Origin: Amborella trichopoda
Taxonomy: Eukaryota > Streptophyta > Magnoliopsida > Amborellales > Amborellaceae
Direction: 5' to 3'
DNA length: 64,000 nucleotides
Assembly (NCBI RefSeq): GCF_000471905.2
Contig: NW_006495933.1
Span: 1,208,663 to 1,272,662 of the forward strand
In this document: positions 48,131-60,560 of the stretch, piece by piece
Layout of the letters: each line of letters begins with the position of its first letter
Numbering within the stretch: the first letter of the stretch is position 1
Notes under the pieces: model-generated
What the model was told of the DNA's origin: nothing
Seen by the model: only the letters and a program-made list of their open reading frames with translations
Databases searched by the model: none
Position numbers and translations under genes: made by a program

Positions 48131-48284
48131 GCCTTAAATTCCTCTCTCATCGGTTGGTCCACCTGCCCTTTTTTTTTAGTAAGGTTCCTCAGAGAGCAAT
48201 CTCAAATCTTGGGTGCTCCTAAAACCTGAGACGTGTGCCACCAGATCATCCAGATCCGAACGGCAAGATCGAGGCACCTAACCA
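48131..48284 (+). mobile_element. LTR piece F (terminal ~150 bp of an LTR)
   Basis: CCTCTCTCATCGGTTGGTCC through GATCGAGGCACCTAACCA equals the last ~150 bases of the family's LTR, followed by another primer-binding site. With the leader it forms the second copy of an LTR-end/leader unit. Confidence 0.75.
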
Positions 48285-48287
48285 GCT

Positions 48288-48305
48288 TAGCGACTCCACT
48301 GGGGA
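48288..48305 (+). other. tRNA-Arg-type primer-binding site after LTR piece F
   Basis: TAGCGACTCCACTGGGGA three bases after AACCA. The match to TGGCGACTCCACTGGGGA is nearly complete. Confidence 0.6.
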
Positions 48306-49149
48306 CTTACTACCCCTTCGTCGGATTGTTCTTATTTGGATAGTTTCTCCTTTCTATTTTTTTGTTTCCACACTCTTATGGCTTCCGGGTTCTGTATCCC
48401 ATTCATCTGGATCGGGGATTTTCTTATCCCTGCATTCTCGAGTGTCAGTAGGGAACAATTTCCTCGAAATTTATTCCCAACCTTCCTTTTGAGTAAAGAC
48501 CCGGGGTCTAGCTCCCATGTCTTAACCTGTATTGGTGTGAGGAGGAACTTAAAAGTCCCTAACTCCCCATCTCCTAGCTCTTGTGAAACTCCTGTCAAGG
48601 CCCCCTGCATTGGAAGCACATTTGTTCTCGCACACAGCATACACCCTATCACTGGCAAGTTGCTTTTTAATCGTATTGCCGAGGTACGTCGGAAGGTTGT
48701 CCAGTCCCTTACTGTAAAAGGCAAACAAGTCGTCATTTCTCCCATGGGTCGCCGCAAGGTTACCCCCCACATTCTTGAACCACCACAAGTCTCTACACTC
48801 AGAGGCTCGACACATTGAGGCAGAGACCCCAGGGCCTCCACCTCTCGCACACACCATAAGGCTCATGGGTCATCCATTCGAGCCACACCTCGGGGCAACC
48901 CTTATGTTACCTCTAGCTCACGTTATGCATATGCATACCACTGCTCGGGGCAACACTATTATTGTGTCAACCTGAGTACACGGAAGATGCTCTTCTCGTC
49001 CTCTTACTCAGCACACACTAGCACACCCTGTAAGGGGTAGGTTCCCACCTATTCTCTTACAGTCACCTGCTCGCAGTTCTCGGCCTCCTAAGGTTAGACC
49101 ACTTGCTTGAGCCCAGCCTAATGCCCAGGTCACTCGTGATCCTTCTTCA
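48306..49149 (+). mobile_element. Gag leader copy 2
   Basis: Second copy of the leader, with the same phrase order as copy 1, including the CACACCTCGGGGCAACC phrase (near 48890) and CACACTAGCACACCCTGTAAGGGG-like text (near 49018). No firm coding. Confidence 0.6.
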
Positions 49150-49440
49150 AGGGGAGCACACGTGTCGCCGTCACAGACAGCGTCTGTTGCTCACTGCCCG
49201 TCCCTTCGTCGAGAGCAGCAGTGTCCAGCACCGTCCAGGGCCCACGACACTATTACTCCACGGTTGTGGACGGCGATGCCTAACGTCATCGGGACCTTCC
49301 TCTTCACAGTCTCGTGTCTTCCCTTTGTTCTCTTTTCTTCTCTTCTCGCTTGACTAAAGGATAGACTCAATCTAGCACTGTAATAGCGGTTTGGCTGTCG
49401 AGCAGTACTGCCATCATGCTGGTCTTGAGTACCATGCACG
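49150..49440 (+). mobile_element. LTR U5 fragment of the G type inside the gag leader
   Basis: TTCTCGCTTGACTAAAGGATAGACTC followed by GTCGAGCAGTACTGCC matches the post-hairpin part of LTR G (near 56890-56960, CTTGACTGAGGATAGACTTAGC). It is bounded on both sides by gag leader sequence, so it is an inserted or recombined piece. Confidence 0.55.
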
Positions 49441-50885
49441 TCCACTCAAGCCACACCTCGGGGCAACCTTCATGCTGCCTTGAGCTCGCATTCAAGGCTA
49501 GGCCTTCTCAAGATGAACCCTGCATGCACCATGCATCTGCATTCCACAGCTCGGGGCAATGCTAGTTCTATGCCAGCTCGAGCACACGGGGGTCGACCAC
49601 TTCGTCCTCCCTCTAGCACACATGGCTTCACCCTGTGAGAGATGAGCTACCACCCAATCCCTCACAAACATAAGCTCGTGGTTATTGGCCTCATAAGGTC
49701 GAACTAGCTGACCCCCAAGTCACCCGGAGGGTTAACTCTAAAGGTGCACATACACCAGCTTCACATGTTCCTCCCCGATCCCAACTCAGGTGGAGTCGCG
49801 AGCTGGTTCCTTCTTTTGTAACCCTCCCTTTTCTAGGCCAACACCTCGAGACCTGGTACTCAAAGGTTTTCCTTAAGAGTACCATCTTGAGTGAGCCGCC
49901 TCAGGTCAATCATGCACTTGGACCTCACAAGGGAACTAGGGGCAAACACCTGATGGCAGATAGAAGCCTACAACCTCTATGGCAGCAGCCCAGATTTCCC
50001 TTTATCCTTGGACCTCACTCTCTGCTCCAACTGATGGACATAGCCCACGCGTGCTCAAGAAAGACGGGGCAGTCCAAATATCTGGCTCAATTCTGGAGTG
50101 AAATCTATTGCAGCCTCAAGATCAAGCAGAAGAGAGGCCTGCAGATCTTGACTAGAGAGGCCTCTAAGGCAGTTGAGGTTACCACTCTCGATGACCTCCT
50201 GGCTCACAATCCCTTCTTCCCTCTTCGGATTCCAGAACCTGAGTAAGAAGTCCGAGCATATGGCTCGGTGATTATCATCACAGGAAAAGATCGAGCTTCC
50301 AAGAAATCATGGTCCCAAGGCCATCAAGAACCGGTCCTCACAAGATCGGCATACAAGATTCTAGTCCAGTCGGGGCATGCTGAGCTCCTATAAATCGGCT
50401 TGCGGCGTATGACTCGCTAACCCCAGCAATCCACTACTCCACCTGGCTCTGATCCTCCAGAAGAAATGGTTAAAGTCATGGTGATCGATGAGCCGACTGA
50501 AGCCCAAGAAGAGCAGATGAACAGGTTTAAGGTGATGATGCAGTCCATTCTCGAAAAGATGGATCGCTTGGAAGCCTCCAGACCTCCTGCTTCCCCTCAC
50601 CATGAGGCCAATTCCTCGCATGGTGAGGACACAACTCCTAAGCAAACTCCCCCACCGGCCTCCCAAGATAGCTCTGCTCCAGCATGGTTTCACAAACCGA
50701 TGTAGATGCCATGGTGACTCATAGTCTCAAGAGTAAGATCCCGAGCATGCAAGGGGTACCATTTTATGAAAAGCCGTACCCCTCATACATTGACTAGGTG
50801 TCGTTTCCCCCAAACTATTAGAAAGGGAAGCTACCCTTGTTCAATGGTACCACATCCCCGCTTCATCATATCGCTCACATCCAAG
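49441..50885 (+). mobile_element. Gag leader copy 3 and gag N-terminal region
   Basis: A third CACACCTCGGGGCAACC phrase opens this part. 49887-50246 then codes for GKHLMADRSLQPLWQQPRF and a basic FWSEIYCSLKIKQKRGLQIL segment. 50466-50705 codes for QMNRFKVMMQSILEKMDRL, a helical segment also present in element Y. Start-of-capsid wording (SFPPNY, then GKLPLFNGTTSPLHHIAHI) appears near 50.8 kb. Broken fossil. Confidence 0.65.
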
Positions 50886-52650
50886 CTACCTGTCGAGAGA
50901 TGACAGCTAACGGGCCACTCCTTATTTTTAAATGGAAGGAAGGCCGCAAGGTCCCGGGTCACGAAGGGCGTCCCGTCTAGGATTTGAATGAGTTGATAAG
51001 GAGCGGCTCTCATAGGAAGCTAGCAGCCAGTTCGTCCAAATTAGGCACCTCCAAGGCTGCTGCACCGGAGCAAGCAAAAGGAAAGAAGAGGAAGCAGGCT
51101 CCCCTAGATGCTCCAGTGGTTCGTGAGTTAGAAGACGGCTCCTCAACCTCAGCTTCTTTTGAGGGCAATGTGTCTCATGTTATTTCTGCATCGCCCTCTG
51201 CTCTTGAGGATTCGCCTTCTCCTTCACCAGAACCGTCTCCTGGCCCTTCATAGGCTCAAGCTGGTGCCTCAGAGCCTACTGCCCTGATCAAAATTGCTTC
51301 AGATCAGGAAGCGATGTTCGTGGCTGGAAGGGGGGGGGGGGGGGGACTCAGTCCTGATGGAGGTGAATGGGGCTGATGAGATGGTGGAGGCGAAGAGGGC
51401 CTCTAGGGCTCTGGAGGCTATCAAGGAGAGGGAAGTCCCGGTAGAGCTTGTGGTTATAGAAGAGGATGGAGCCTCAGGGACTGAAGAGGAACCACCCGAG
51501 CAGCAAGAGGTTGCTGCCTCGATTGATGTGGCTGCGGGGGACACAGAGGAAGGACACCCTCAGGGATCAAGCTTGGAGGGCTCGGAGGCGGCCCCCACGA
51601 TTGTGGAGGAGGCAAGCCCCATAGGAGAGCCTTTAGTTAATGTGGTCGTCGTGGATGACCGGGGGGAAGAAAAAGAAGGGGAAGGCGTCGAACCTACCAA
51701 GGTGGTGATGGTGTTTCAAGAAGAGGGGACACAGGGAGAGATCGCTGCCTCGGGAGAGGAGCCTACCGTGGTGCAGCATGAGCTTGAGGTAGTAGCTCCA
51801 GGCGAGAAGGTCAACCTAGCCTCGGCTGAGGCTGTGGAGCTTACAAAGGGTGAAGCTATGGCATATGAGCTTGAAAGGGTCGAGCCTGACGCGAACATGA
51901 TAGGAGATCTGAGCGAGAGAACCGCTGCTGAGGTACCAGAGTAGCCTGAGGTTGCTCCTGGATCTGAGGAGCTCGAGGCCTTAGTTGCAGTTGAGGATCC
52001 TCCTCTTATGATCGCTCACAATGTATTGCCCAAGCCTACTTTCAATGGGCTGTCGGGCGTCATTTTTTAGATGCTTCGGACAGGACTCCATAAGCTGAAG
52101 GAGTTGTCCCTCGAATAGCTTGGAACATCGATCCTACAGTTGAGGGGGATCGCCTTAGGGAATGCGCTTGAAGTCCTTCCTTATTTTGACAGTCTTACCA
52201 GTGAGCTGGAGGGATGGAGGATGAGGGCTATGAAGGTAAAAAAGGTTGCAACGCATCTAGAGGGCTTGCAACTAGAGTCATTGGAAGCTTCCCTAGCACA
52301 GAACTGGGAGCTGGCACAAGTCCAGGTAGGGGAGATAGAGGCTACCATCTCTTAGAAGTCTTCCCTTGTCGAGAAGGCCATAACGCGCAATAATAAGGTG
52401 CAGACCTGAAGGCGAAGATTGCTAAATGGGCACAAGAGCTTGCCAGACTGGAGGAGGAGATGGCAATTTGGGACACCGAAGATAAGGAACTGAGCCAGAA
52501 GGTGTTGGACCTTGAGTACTCCTTGGGCGAGTAGCTAGCCTTAATGAAGCACGAGGCTGAGCTGGTGGCTGAATTGAGAGTGGGCATCGAGCAAATGAGA
52601 GCCTCGACTAATGAGTGTAAGGGAAGGGTCAATGAGATCATTGACCATTT
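50886..52650 (+). pseudogene. PMD gene C-terminal block (fourth PMD copy)
   Basis: IFKWKEGRKVPGHEGRPV and DLNELIRSGSHRKL match IFEWNEGRQVPVYERRP and DLNVLIESDSHSKL of the PMD gene of element Y near 32.5 kb. A basic KGKKRKQAP patch, a glutamate/valine-rich acidic stretch (51294-51944) and a coiled coil (52140-52640, LTSELEGWRMRAMKVKK) follow in the same order as in Y. The PMD domain itself is absent. Unlike in X, Y and Z it lies on the same strand as the adjacent gag, so it marks a rearranged or nested element. A G-run near 51330-51345 lies in the acidic stretch. Confidence 0.65.
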
Positions 52651-52932
52651 TTTACAACATCTTCTTTCTATTTTTCTCTTTATTATAAAGAAGCAACACT
52701 TGTAATATTCTTGTTTGATGAATGAAATAGTTATTTTCTTTTCTATGCGATGCATGTCTCTAATTTTTATTCGTTTTCCATTTCATTACTACCACCCTTT
52801 CATAGCTTGAGACCAAAATGAAAAGCCCACCCCTTGCTTCATCTTATGGCAACCTGCTGTGACTTCAATGACCTTGAATAGGGGAGAAGTTATTTCCTCA
52901 CCCCTTAGCATTTGATTGGACAGGGGCTCGTA
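52651..52932. other. 3' flank of the PMD block
   Basis: AT-rich, with GATGAATGAAATAGT near 52720 as a weak polyadenylation-like region. The text resembles the sequence past the PMD end of element Y near 34.3 kb (for example TTTGATTGGACAGGGGCT against TTTAATTGACCAAGGGCT). Confidence 0.45.
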
Positions 52933-55900
52933 CCGTAAACTGCACGGTCCTGGTTGCATGACCTAAAACCGCATAGCCATGATCCAAACTATACGACCTT
53001 AAATTATAACGGAGGTCTAGTTACACGACCTTAAACTGCACGGTCCTGGTTGCAAGACCTAAACTTGCATAGCCATGGTCCAAAATATATGAACTTAAAC
53101 TATAGCAGAGGTCTAGTTGCACGACCTTAAACTGCATGGTCCTGGCTGCATGACCTAAAACTGCATAACTACGGTCCAAGCTATATGACCTTGAACCATA
53201 GTGTGCATCCTAACCGCATGACGTTAAACTACTTTGCCTAGGTCTAGGAGGCGCGACCTTTAAACATGCCCTCATTAACTGCACACCCCGTTCACATACA
53301 TCTTCCTGTACTCTTTCCCTAACTAACCTATTTGTATGCCCGTACCCTCGTCTTCTCCCTAGTGAGCCTACTTAGGCTCACACGCACTTTACATGGATCT
53401 CCACGCACGTCTTCCCTAGCCGGCCCATCTGTGTCCACGAACCACCTTCACCATCTTTCATCATCCCCCAGTGAGTCTTACCCATGCTCACCAAACGGGA
53501 AGCCATCTAGGCACTCATATTCGTCGTCAGCTAGTGGATCACCACCATTCATCTATTTATCATCAACTCGCAGGCAACTTCATGCCATCCTCCCAAGTGA
53601 GTCAAAGTCATCACCAGACTCACTCCATGGCCTTTACAGACTACCATTCTCTACCACGGTCCAGCTGTATGACCATAAAATATAGCGCACATCCTGACCG
53701 CATGATGTTAAAAGGCTTCGCACAGGTCTCGAGGCACGACCCTAAAACTCGCTTCCTCAAAAAAAATGGGCATGGTGTACATCTGAACAAAGGAACACCA
53801 TGAGTAAAAATAAAGGACGGGCATGGTCACGAAACCATGAGTAAAAGAGTTCTATGGAAAAATAAATCCAAGCATGGTGAAAACCCCAAAGGGGCACCGT
53901 GAGCAAAAATGGATGAAAAGGGTAGACATGGCCGCAAGGTCATGAGTAAAAAAAGCTCAGAGATAATAGAATTTGGTGAAAATCATCTTCATGACTCCAC
54001 TTCCCCTGTTCAAGTGAAAACCCACGAAAGGGCGCTTGAACCGACCAAGCAAGTTGACGTACTTCCACAACCTCAACCGACACTCCTGTTTCATGGCTCA
54101 TCAGGGAGTGAGAACCTCATAAGATCTGCCCAGTTTCATGGCTCATCAGGGAGTGAGAGCCTCATAAGATCTCTCAAGTTTCATGGCTCACCAAGGAGGG
54201 AGAGCCTCATAAGATCTCCCTCGTTTCATGGCTCATCAAGGAGTGAAAGCACATAAGATCTCCCCGGTTTTATGGATCATCAGGGAGTGAGAGCACATAA
54301 TATCTCCCCGAATTCATGGCTCATCAGGGAGTGAGAGCCACATAAGATCTCCCCAGTTTCATGGCTCATCAGGAAGTGATGAGAGCCGCATAAGATCTCC
54401 CAACCACAATAAGAGTCCTTGAGGTGAGGACGATGATCAAAAGATCTCTCCAGAAATGCTAAGAGTCATCGCGAAGGCAAGAAACTGACAAAGCCAGGGT
54501 CTAACCTGCCACAGGCTTCAGGGTACGTCTTCGCCAAATCCCCTAGCCTACATGGGACCAAACTTTGGGATCGGTCAGAAGCCTCCGACTGGACCCCACT
54601 AGATGGGACCTACAGGAGATACCTTGAGCATCAAAAGAAAACCTGGTGTAGCAGCAAACAATGCCGATCGAAAGTTCGTAGCATTTGGCCTTCAAAAAGA
54701 ACCTGGTTCTGTACGAGGAGATCCTGATAAAGGCCTCATGCTCCAGAACAACAGATAGTTTCTTGAGGGTGTGGACTTTGACAAAGATCCCTCAAAATTC
54801 CCAAATGATTGCACTTCTTGATTATCTCGAAGCACAACATTCGGTGGGGCATGCTATTGGAAGGTATTTTTCATGAACATGAGGCCCCCGCTCAATAAAG
54901 GCCTAGCAAGTAGTGGGAATTCCGACAGTCTCATAATAGCCCCAAAACTGGCCTAAATCTTTCTGAGGTCTCTCAAGAGTCTCCTGCTATGTTTTGTCAC
55001 ATTTCGACATGTCTAAGGCAGTGCAGACTAAGAAACAGTTCCGGTAGAATCAACCTCTAGCACCCTGAAACGGACGCCTATAACTAGAGCTACATTTTCA
55101 GCATCTCAAATTGTTGTGGGACCACTACCATTAGATCTGACATAGCTGTAAACCCCCAAGGTTCAAGTTTCATCTCAAACAGACATTCTAAGAAGAAGTT
55201 ATATGCGAAAGAGTGAAACAGAAGAAGCCACATGCTATTCCCGTGTGGCCACCCTGCAACACTACACCATTGAAGGGACAGTCATGACCAGTAAATTTTG
55301 ACGCTCATATCACACTCATCTTAAGTTGGATCGTGCTCAAATTTGGTGAGCATGTTCGTCGTCTCAAGACGAGCGATTCGATATGTGGCACGACCAGTGA
55401 CGATACCCAAGCGCGAAGAAAGGTAGAGAGAAGTTGTTGATCCATGAAGAAAGTGCAGGGAAGTCAACAACATCATGCCTCACTCGAGCAGTCAAATCAC
55501 GTCGCTCGCAAGCCCGATCGAAGCGAGACTAACTCCATTTCGAGCGTAAGGTCTCAGGCCATCTCTGACCCAAACCCCGTACATGATGAACGATCGAATT
55601 CTTCACACAAAGCTGATAAACATACTACAAATTTCATCACCAGAATCCTTGATTCTGGCCAAAATTTCAAACTTGCAAAATCTTCGTTCTGCCACGGAAT
55701 CGAGCTGCATTTGGTGCCCTGTGATCGTAGTGGCATGCTCAGTGTGATTCAGCAAAGAAAACACAAAAAAACATCAAGGAATGAACACACTATCAATCCA
55801 AAGTTTCAAGATCTACTCAAATTTCAAGTCACATGATCGTGCGTCAAAAATACGATCTATAGCTCGAAATTGGTATCAAATCGTGTGCCATGCCAATTCC

Positions 55901-57347
55901 TACAAGAAAACAATTATCTTATAATCAACCAGGCATCAGAACGGCCCCAGATCGGCCATGCAAGATCGCGCAAGTCCTAAGGCAACACAAGGACTGTTCT
56001 GAAATTCCACAATTTGTTAGGAATGGGCAAATCTGTCATTGTTCACCCTATTTTTTAATTTCTTTTAATTCAATTTAATCTTAATTTCCAACAATTATGG
56101 TTACTTTTGATCATCCACCCATGTTTGGGGCACACTTCTATATATACATACCATCATTGTACGCAGAAAAAGAGAGACAGAGGCATACACACACAAGAAA
56201 GAGTTCTCACTTAATACAAGTTTCTCTTTCTTTTCATTGTGGTCTCACGTTTGAGAGAGAGAGTGAGGTGAGAGAAACTTATGATCAGTACCCCTTGGTT
56301 TGAGGTAAACGTTTTCTCTTTTCTTTTTCTTTTCTTCTTCTCTCTCTCTTCTCCCCTCTGTCCTCTCTCTTCTTCATTTGAGTTCCTTGTAGAGGTCGTG
56401 CGTGCACAGCAGTGCCAGTGCCATGCATGCCTCTCCCTTGGTCTCACGGGTTGTGCATGGCGATGGCAACACCATGCATGAGTCCCCCTCCCCTTCTCTT
56501 CGCCCGTCTCTTTCTTCAAGTGAAGTTTGTAGATGGCACTATCTATCACCGCCCACAGATGTAGTTGTGACGTCTCGATGAAGAACCCATACGATGAAGT
56601 TTATTGCCGCTTGCAGGGGTCTAACGAAGATGGCGATACCTATCGCCGCCCGCTAGAGGCTCTGGCAAAACCCATCGTCGTTCGTGAGCTTCCTCCATGC
56701 GTACAGTGCCCATCATCGTTCTCCCCGTGTCCCGCACCTATCGCCATGCAACCTAAGAGAAACTATCACCGTGTGCCTCATCGGGAGTCAGCACCGTCCG
56801 CAATGTGTCGTCTCCTCGCGTTGTCAACGGCGATGCCTATTGACGTCCGAACTTCTCTTCTCTTTGCCTTCTCGCCCTCTTCTCTTCATCCCGTTCTCTT
56901 CTCACTTGACTGAGGATAGACTTAGCTTAGCACCACCGTGCCGACCTCGGTTTCGAGTAGTGCTACTGTTGTGCTAGTCCTAAGAATTATCCCCATCTTA
57001 CTATCACTCCGAGTCGGTAATATTTGGTTGTCATGCTAGTCTCACCCCTACGTCAAGCTCTCTTCTCTTTTCTATCTTTCACCAAACCTTGCACTTCATC
57101 GCCTTCTCATGTGAACGTGCATTGCCCTAAGACAAAGTGGGTCCCTTAAGTTAACCATAGAAGTGTTGTGCAGAAAAACAAGAGGATTTCAGGTCAAGGG
57201 AGATCGCTCTCATTGGTTGGTATACCTGCCCTTGCCCTCGAACAAGGTTTCGAAAGAGCGATCTCAAATCTCAGGCTCACCAGAAACTCAAGACACGTGC
57301 CGTCAGATCACCTAGATCCGGAGGGCGAAATCAAGGCACTTAACTAA
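52933..57347 (+). mobile_element. LTR G (plus strand, 5' part absent)
   Basis: It opens in the TTAAACTGCACGGTCC repeat field and follows the family order through the conserved body, TATA box (TATATATACATA, 56139), CT tract (56320-56385) and a shortened, less regular palindrome-bearing region (56390-56870), to the U5 end GAAATCAAGGCACTTAACTA. It is more diverged than A-E, suggesting an older insertion or a sister subfamily. Confidence 0.65.
54089..54405 (+). repeat. ~45-bp minisatellite, seven units (LTR G)
   Basis: TTTCATGGCTCATCAGGGAG plus TGAGAGCCTCATAAGATCTC-like wording repeats seven times. Not seen at the matching place in the other LTRs. Confidence 0.9.
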
Positions 57348-57640
57348 TCATCAAAGGGGGTCCATGTCCTCTCTTTAAGCGTAAGAACTTATGGTGAATC
57401 ATCATCGACCACCATTGCTCGCGAGATCCCAAGCTACTCCTAGTCTCGAGAAATCCAGTTTGAAAGCCTTCAGGAACGCAGGCGGCCTGAAATTCCTACC
57501 TTGCTTGGTGTCATGTCGCCAAATGTTATTTTCCCCCTTCCAAGGATGATCGACTTGTCAATACCGAATGTTGACCTCCACCAATGTTAGTAGGCCTCTG
57601 TAGCCTGGCCAATCCTGCGATAATGGGGAACAACAAATTT
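57348..57640. other. Spacer between LTR G and LTR end H
   Basis: No feature recognised with confidence. Confidence 0.3.
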
Positions 57641-58876
57641 GTTCACCTACGTAATATCGAGACAGATTGCCCAAGCTGTTCTTACATGCACTGCCTTCCA
57701 AACTTGTCGGCAAGTCCCTAATTCATCTTTCTTCCTCTTAGAACCCTCTTTCTCATACCTCTGCATCCTCGTCAGCCCCCCTTCTCTTCTCTCTCTTTCG
57801 TCTTTCTCTCTCCCTCTTTTTCTCTACCTTCCTCTTTCTCTCACACTCCCTCTTTCTCTTTAAAGCCTAACTATGGCTAGCGGCTCCACTTCTCTCCCCT
57901 CCTTGTCTCTTCTTCTCTCTTTCTCTCCCTTTCTTCATCCTCTTTCTCTGTCTTTCTCCCCTCTCTCTCTCTCTCCCTCACAGCTAACCAGATCGGCGGT
58001 TAAGCTGCCAGCTTGCCTTCTCTTCTCTCTCTTTATTCTCCCTCTCTTGCCTTCTCTTCTCTCTCTTTATTCTCCCTCTCTTTCTCTCCCTTCCTCTTTC
58101 TCTCTCACTCTCTCTTTCTCTCTAAAGCCTAACCGGGCTGACGGCTAGGCCGTCGACCCACTTCTCTCTTCCTCTCTCACTCTTCCTCTCGGTCTCTCTC
58201 TCTTGCTCTCTCTCTCGTTCTCTCTCTCTCTTCCTCTCAATTTTTTTCTTTCTCTTTTTCATGTTTCTCTCTCCTCCTCCTCCTTCTCTCATTCCTCCTC
58301 ATTCTCTTTTCTCCTTATCTCCTCTCTTAAAACCCTGTCTCCCACCTCTTATAAACTCCTCCCCCTTTTTCCTCTAAATGTCCATACTATCTCCTCTACT
58401 ATCATCTCACCCAAATCATTTTATTTACTTATTTATTTATACATATGAGATTATTTGACATGACAGCATCGAAAGGCTGTCAGACTAACAAATAAGTCTC
58501 ATATCACCCCCATATTTTTCTTTTATATACGTATCCCTCTAACAACAAGTCAGGATCTTTCGACCTACTTGTCTGCCAATTTTATGTATGTGTGTTCACG
58601 AGCAACAGAGTGCGAGCTAGGGAGCTAGAGCCGAACCAGCTTCAAGGTAGGGGGCTTTCCATCATGATCTAAGAGGGCGCCTGCAAACGTTCGAGCATGT
58701 CACGAACCCACCGCGAGGTAGGTCCCACCTCACACCCTATAATCCTCTCTCATTAGTTGGTACATGTCCGCACGTGCACTTCACACGCCGCGGTTCCCAA
58801 GAGAGCTATCTCGAGTCGGACCCACACATCCGGATCCCCGCACGGTCCTCCTACCCATCAAGATCGAGGCCCAACC
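57641..58876 (+). mobile_element. LTR end H (R/U5 part of a related LTR)
   Basis: A CT tract (57770-58340) is followed by family U5 wording: CATGATCTAAGAGGGCGCC, CCTCTCTCATTAGTTGGTAC and the end AGATCGAGGCCCAACCA. The start is uncertain. It directly borders pol sequence of element Z, with neither primer-binding site nor gag between. Confidence 0.5.
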
Positions 58877-59690
58877 AGTCATAAGAAAAGGAAAGGCTAA
58901 GATTGAGGTTGCTCCCCCAAGATCCGCTCCCATTCCTTTACCAGGTTTTAACTTAGAAACTCGGGGAACAACTGTTCAAGTGAACCCTCACAGTAACCCT
59001 TTTCTAGATGTTGCATCCATGTCTAAATGGGGATCTATACAGTCTCATGGCTCATCAAATTGTGAGCAAAATGGATTACGAGCCATCCAACAACCAAGGA
59101 TTGAATGATGGTAAAGGAATGTTGGCACCCTTTGCCGTCATCGAGACTACAGCGTCTCAACATATTCAAAAAGAAGGCATTGGTTACACGGGGCACCCAA
59201 GCCTACCCTCGTGGTCTTTCTTCATTGATCCAATCTTTCATGTGATAGTGTCACAAGAATCCCCTAGAACTTATTTCTGAAGAGGTCAACCTTAAGAAAT
59301 AATAGAAGTTACCTAAACTAAAAAAGAACCGTCATCTGTGAAGCAAACAGTCGAGGTCCTTGAAATACATGAGCAAGCCATTGATTCTATCTCACTCAAT
59401 GAGGAAGAGATATGAGAGGCTTCGAAATTCTTGGAAGATGGTGGTCAAGCCACGGCTCATGACTTAGAAGAATTGAACTTGGGTGATGAAACTGACCCAA
59501 GGCCCATCTTTATCTCGGCCATCATGCCCCTGGAGGAGAAGGAGTATATTGAATTTATGCAAGCCAATCGAGATGTATTTTCTTGGCATTATGAAGAAAT
59601 GTCGAGCCTTGATCCTCGAGTTGCAGCTCACATATTGGGAATTGACCCATCTTCCAAGTCCGTCATGCATAAATGAAGGAGGTTCAAACC
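58877..59690 (+). mobile_element. Protease to pre-RT region of element Z
   Basis: 59431-59676 codes for DETDPRPIFISAIMPLEEKE and YIEFMQANRDVFSWHYEEM, the conserved stretch before the RT domain in Tat elements (usually ...FAWSYEDM). The part from 58877 to 59430 has protease-RT spacer wording such as EAQPVIRKGKAKIEVAPP. Broken fossil. Confidence 0.72.
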
Positions 59691-60560
59691 TGATTTGGAA
59701 ATCTAGATCGAAGAAGAAGTGAACAAGCTTAAGACAACACATTTTATTCAAGAAGTCAAATACCCAAAATGGTTGGCTAATGTTGTACTAGTCGGAAGAA
59801 AAATAGGCAGATCAGGGTTTGTATTGACTTTCGTGACTTAAATACAACTTGTCCTAAAGATGATTTCTCACTCCTATTCACAGAGTTGTTGATAGACTCA
59901 ACCGCCAACTGCAAGCATTCTGTTCATGGATGGTTATTCAAGGTATAACCAAATAAAGATGGCTCTAGAAGATGAAGAGTCCATTACTTTCTTAACTCCT
60001 AAGGGAGTCTTTTGTTACACAGTGATGCCCTTTGGCATCAAAAATGTTGGAGCCACGTATCAAAGGGCTATGACCACTGTCTTTGTAGACATGCTCCATG
60101 AAGAAGTGGAATGCTATGTAGATGATCTCATGGTAAAGTCCGACAAAAAAAGCAATCACATAAGAAATCTGGAAAAAGTCTTTGAGAGACTTCGTCTTCA
60201 TCAGCTCAAAATGCACCTCTTGAAGTGTGCTTTCAGCGTACAATCTGAAAAATTCTTGGGATTCATTGATAGATATCGAGGCCTGGAGATTGAACCTATC
60301 AAGATTAAATCCATTCAAGAGGTGATGCCACCAAGAAATTTGCGATAGCTCAGATCTCTTCAAGGACAGCTTGCCTACATACGGAGGTTCATCTCTAACC
60401 TTTCAGGACTCTACCAACGCTTCTCCCATCTCTTGAAGAAGGACGTGCCTTTCGAATGGGACGAGGCACGTCAAATGGATTTTGAAGACATCAAAAGCTA
60501 TTTGCTGAAACCCCCCGTTCTTTCTGTGTCAGCCCCCTTATTCTATATGTAACTGCACCA
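59691..60560 (+). mobile_element. Reverse transcriptase domain of element Z
   Basis: Recognisable motifs are FMDGYSRYNQIKMALEDEE, GVFCYTVMPFGIKNVGATYQ and the catalytic YVDD (60115-60126), followed by FLGFIDRYRGLEIEP and LQGQLAYIRRFISNLSG. RT copies element RNA into DNA. The motif order is normal for Ty3/gypsy. Several breaks make it non-functional as it stands. Confidence 0.85.

Noticed and set aside
50466-50705. Independent small host gene (79 codons, helical)
   Set aside because: Matches the gag N-terminal helix of element Y on the other strand near 38.6 kb, so it is part of the retroelement.
51294-51944. 216-codon acidic open frame as a stand-alone host gene
   Set aside because: Its place between a basic patch and a coiled coil matches the PMD gene of Y, so it is the acidic middle of a PMD block.
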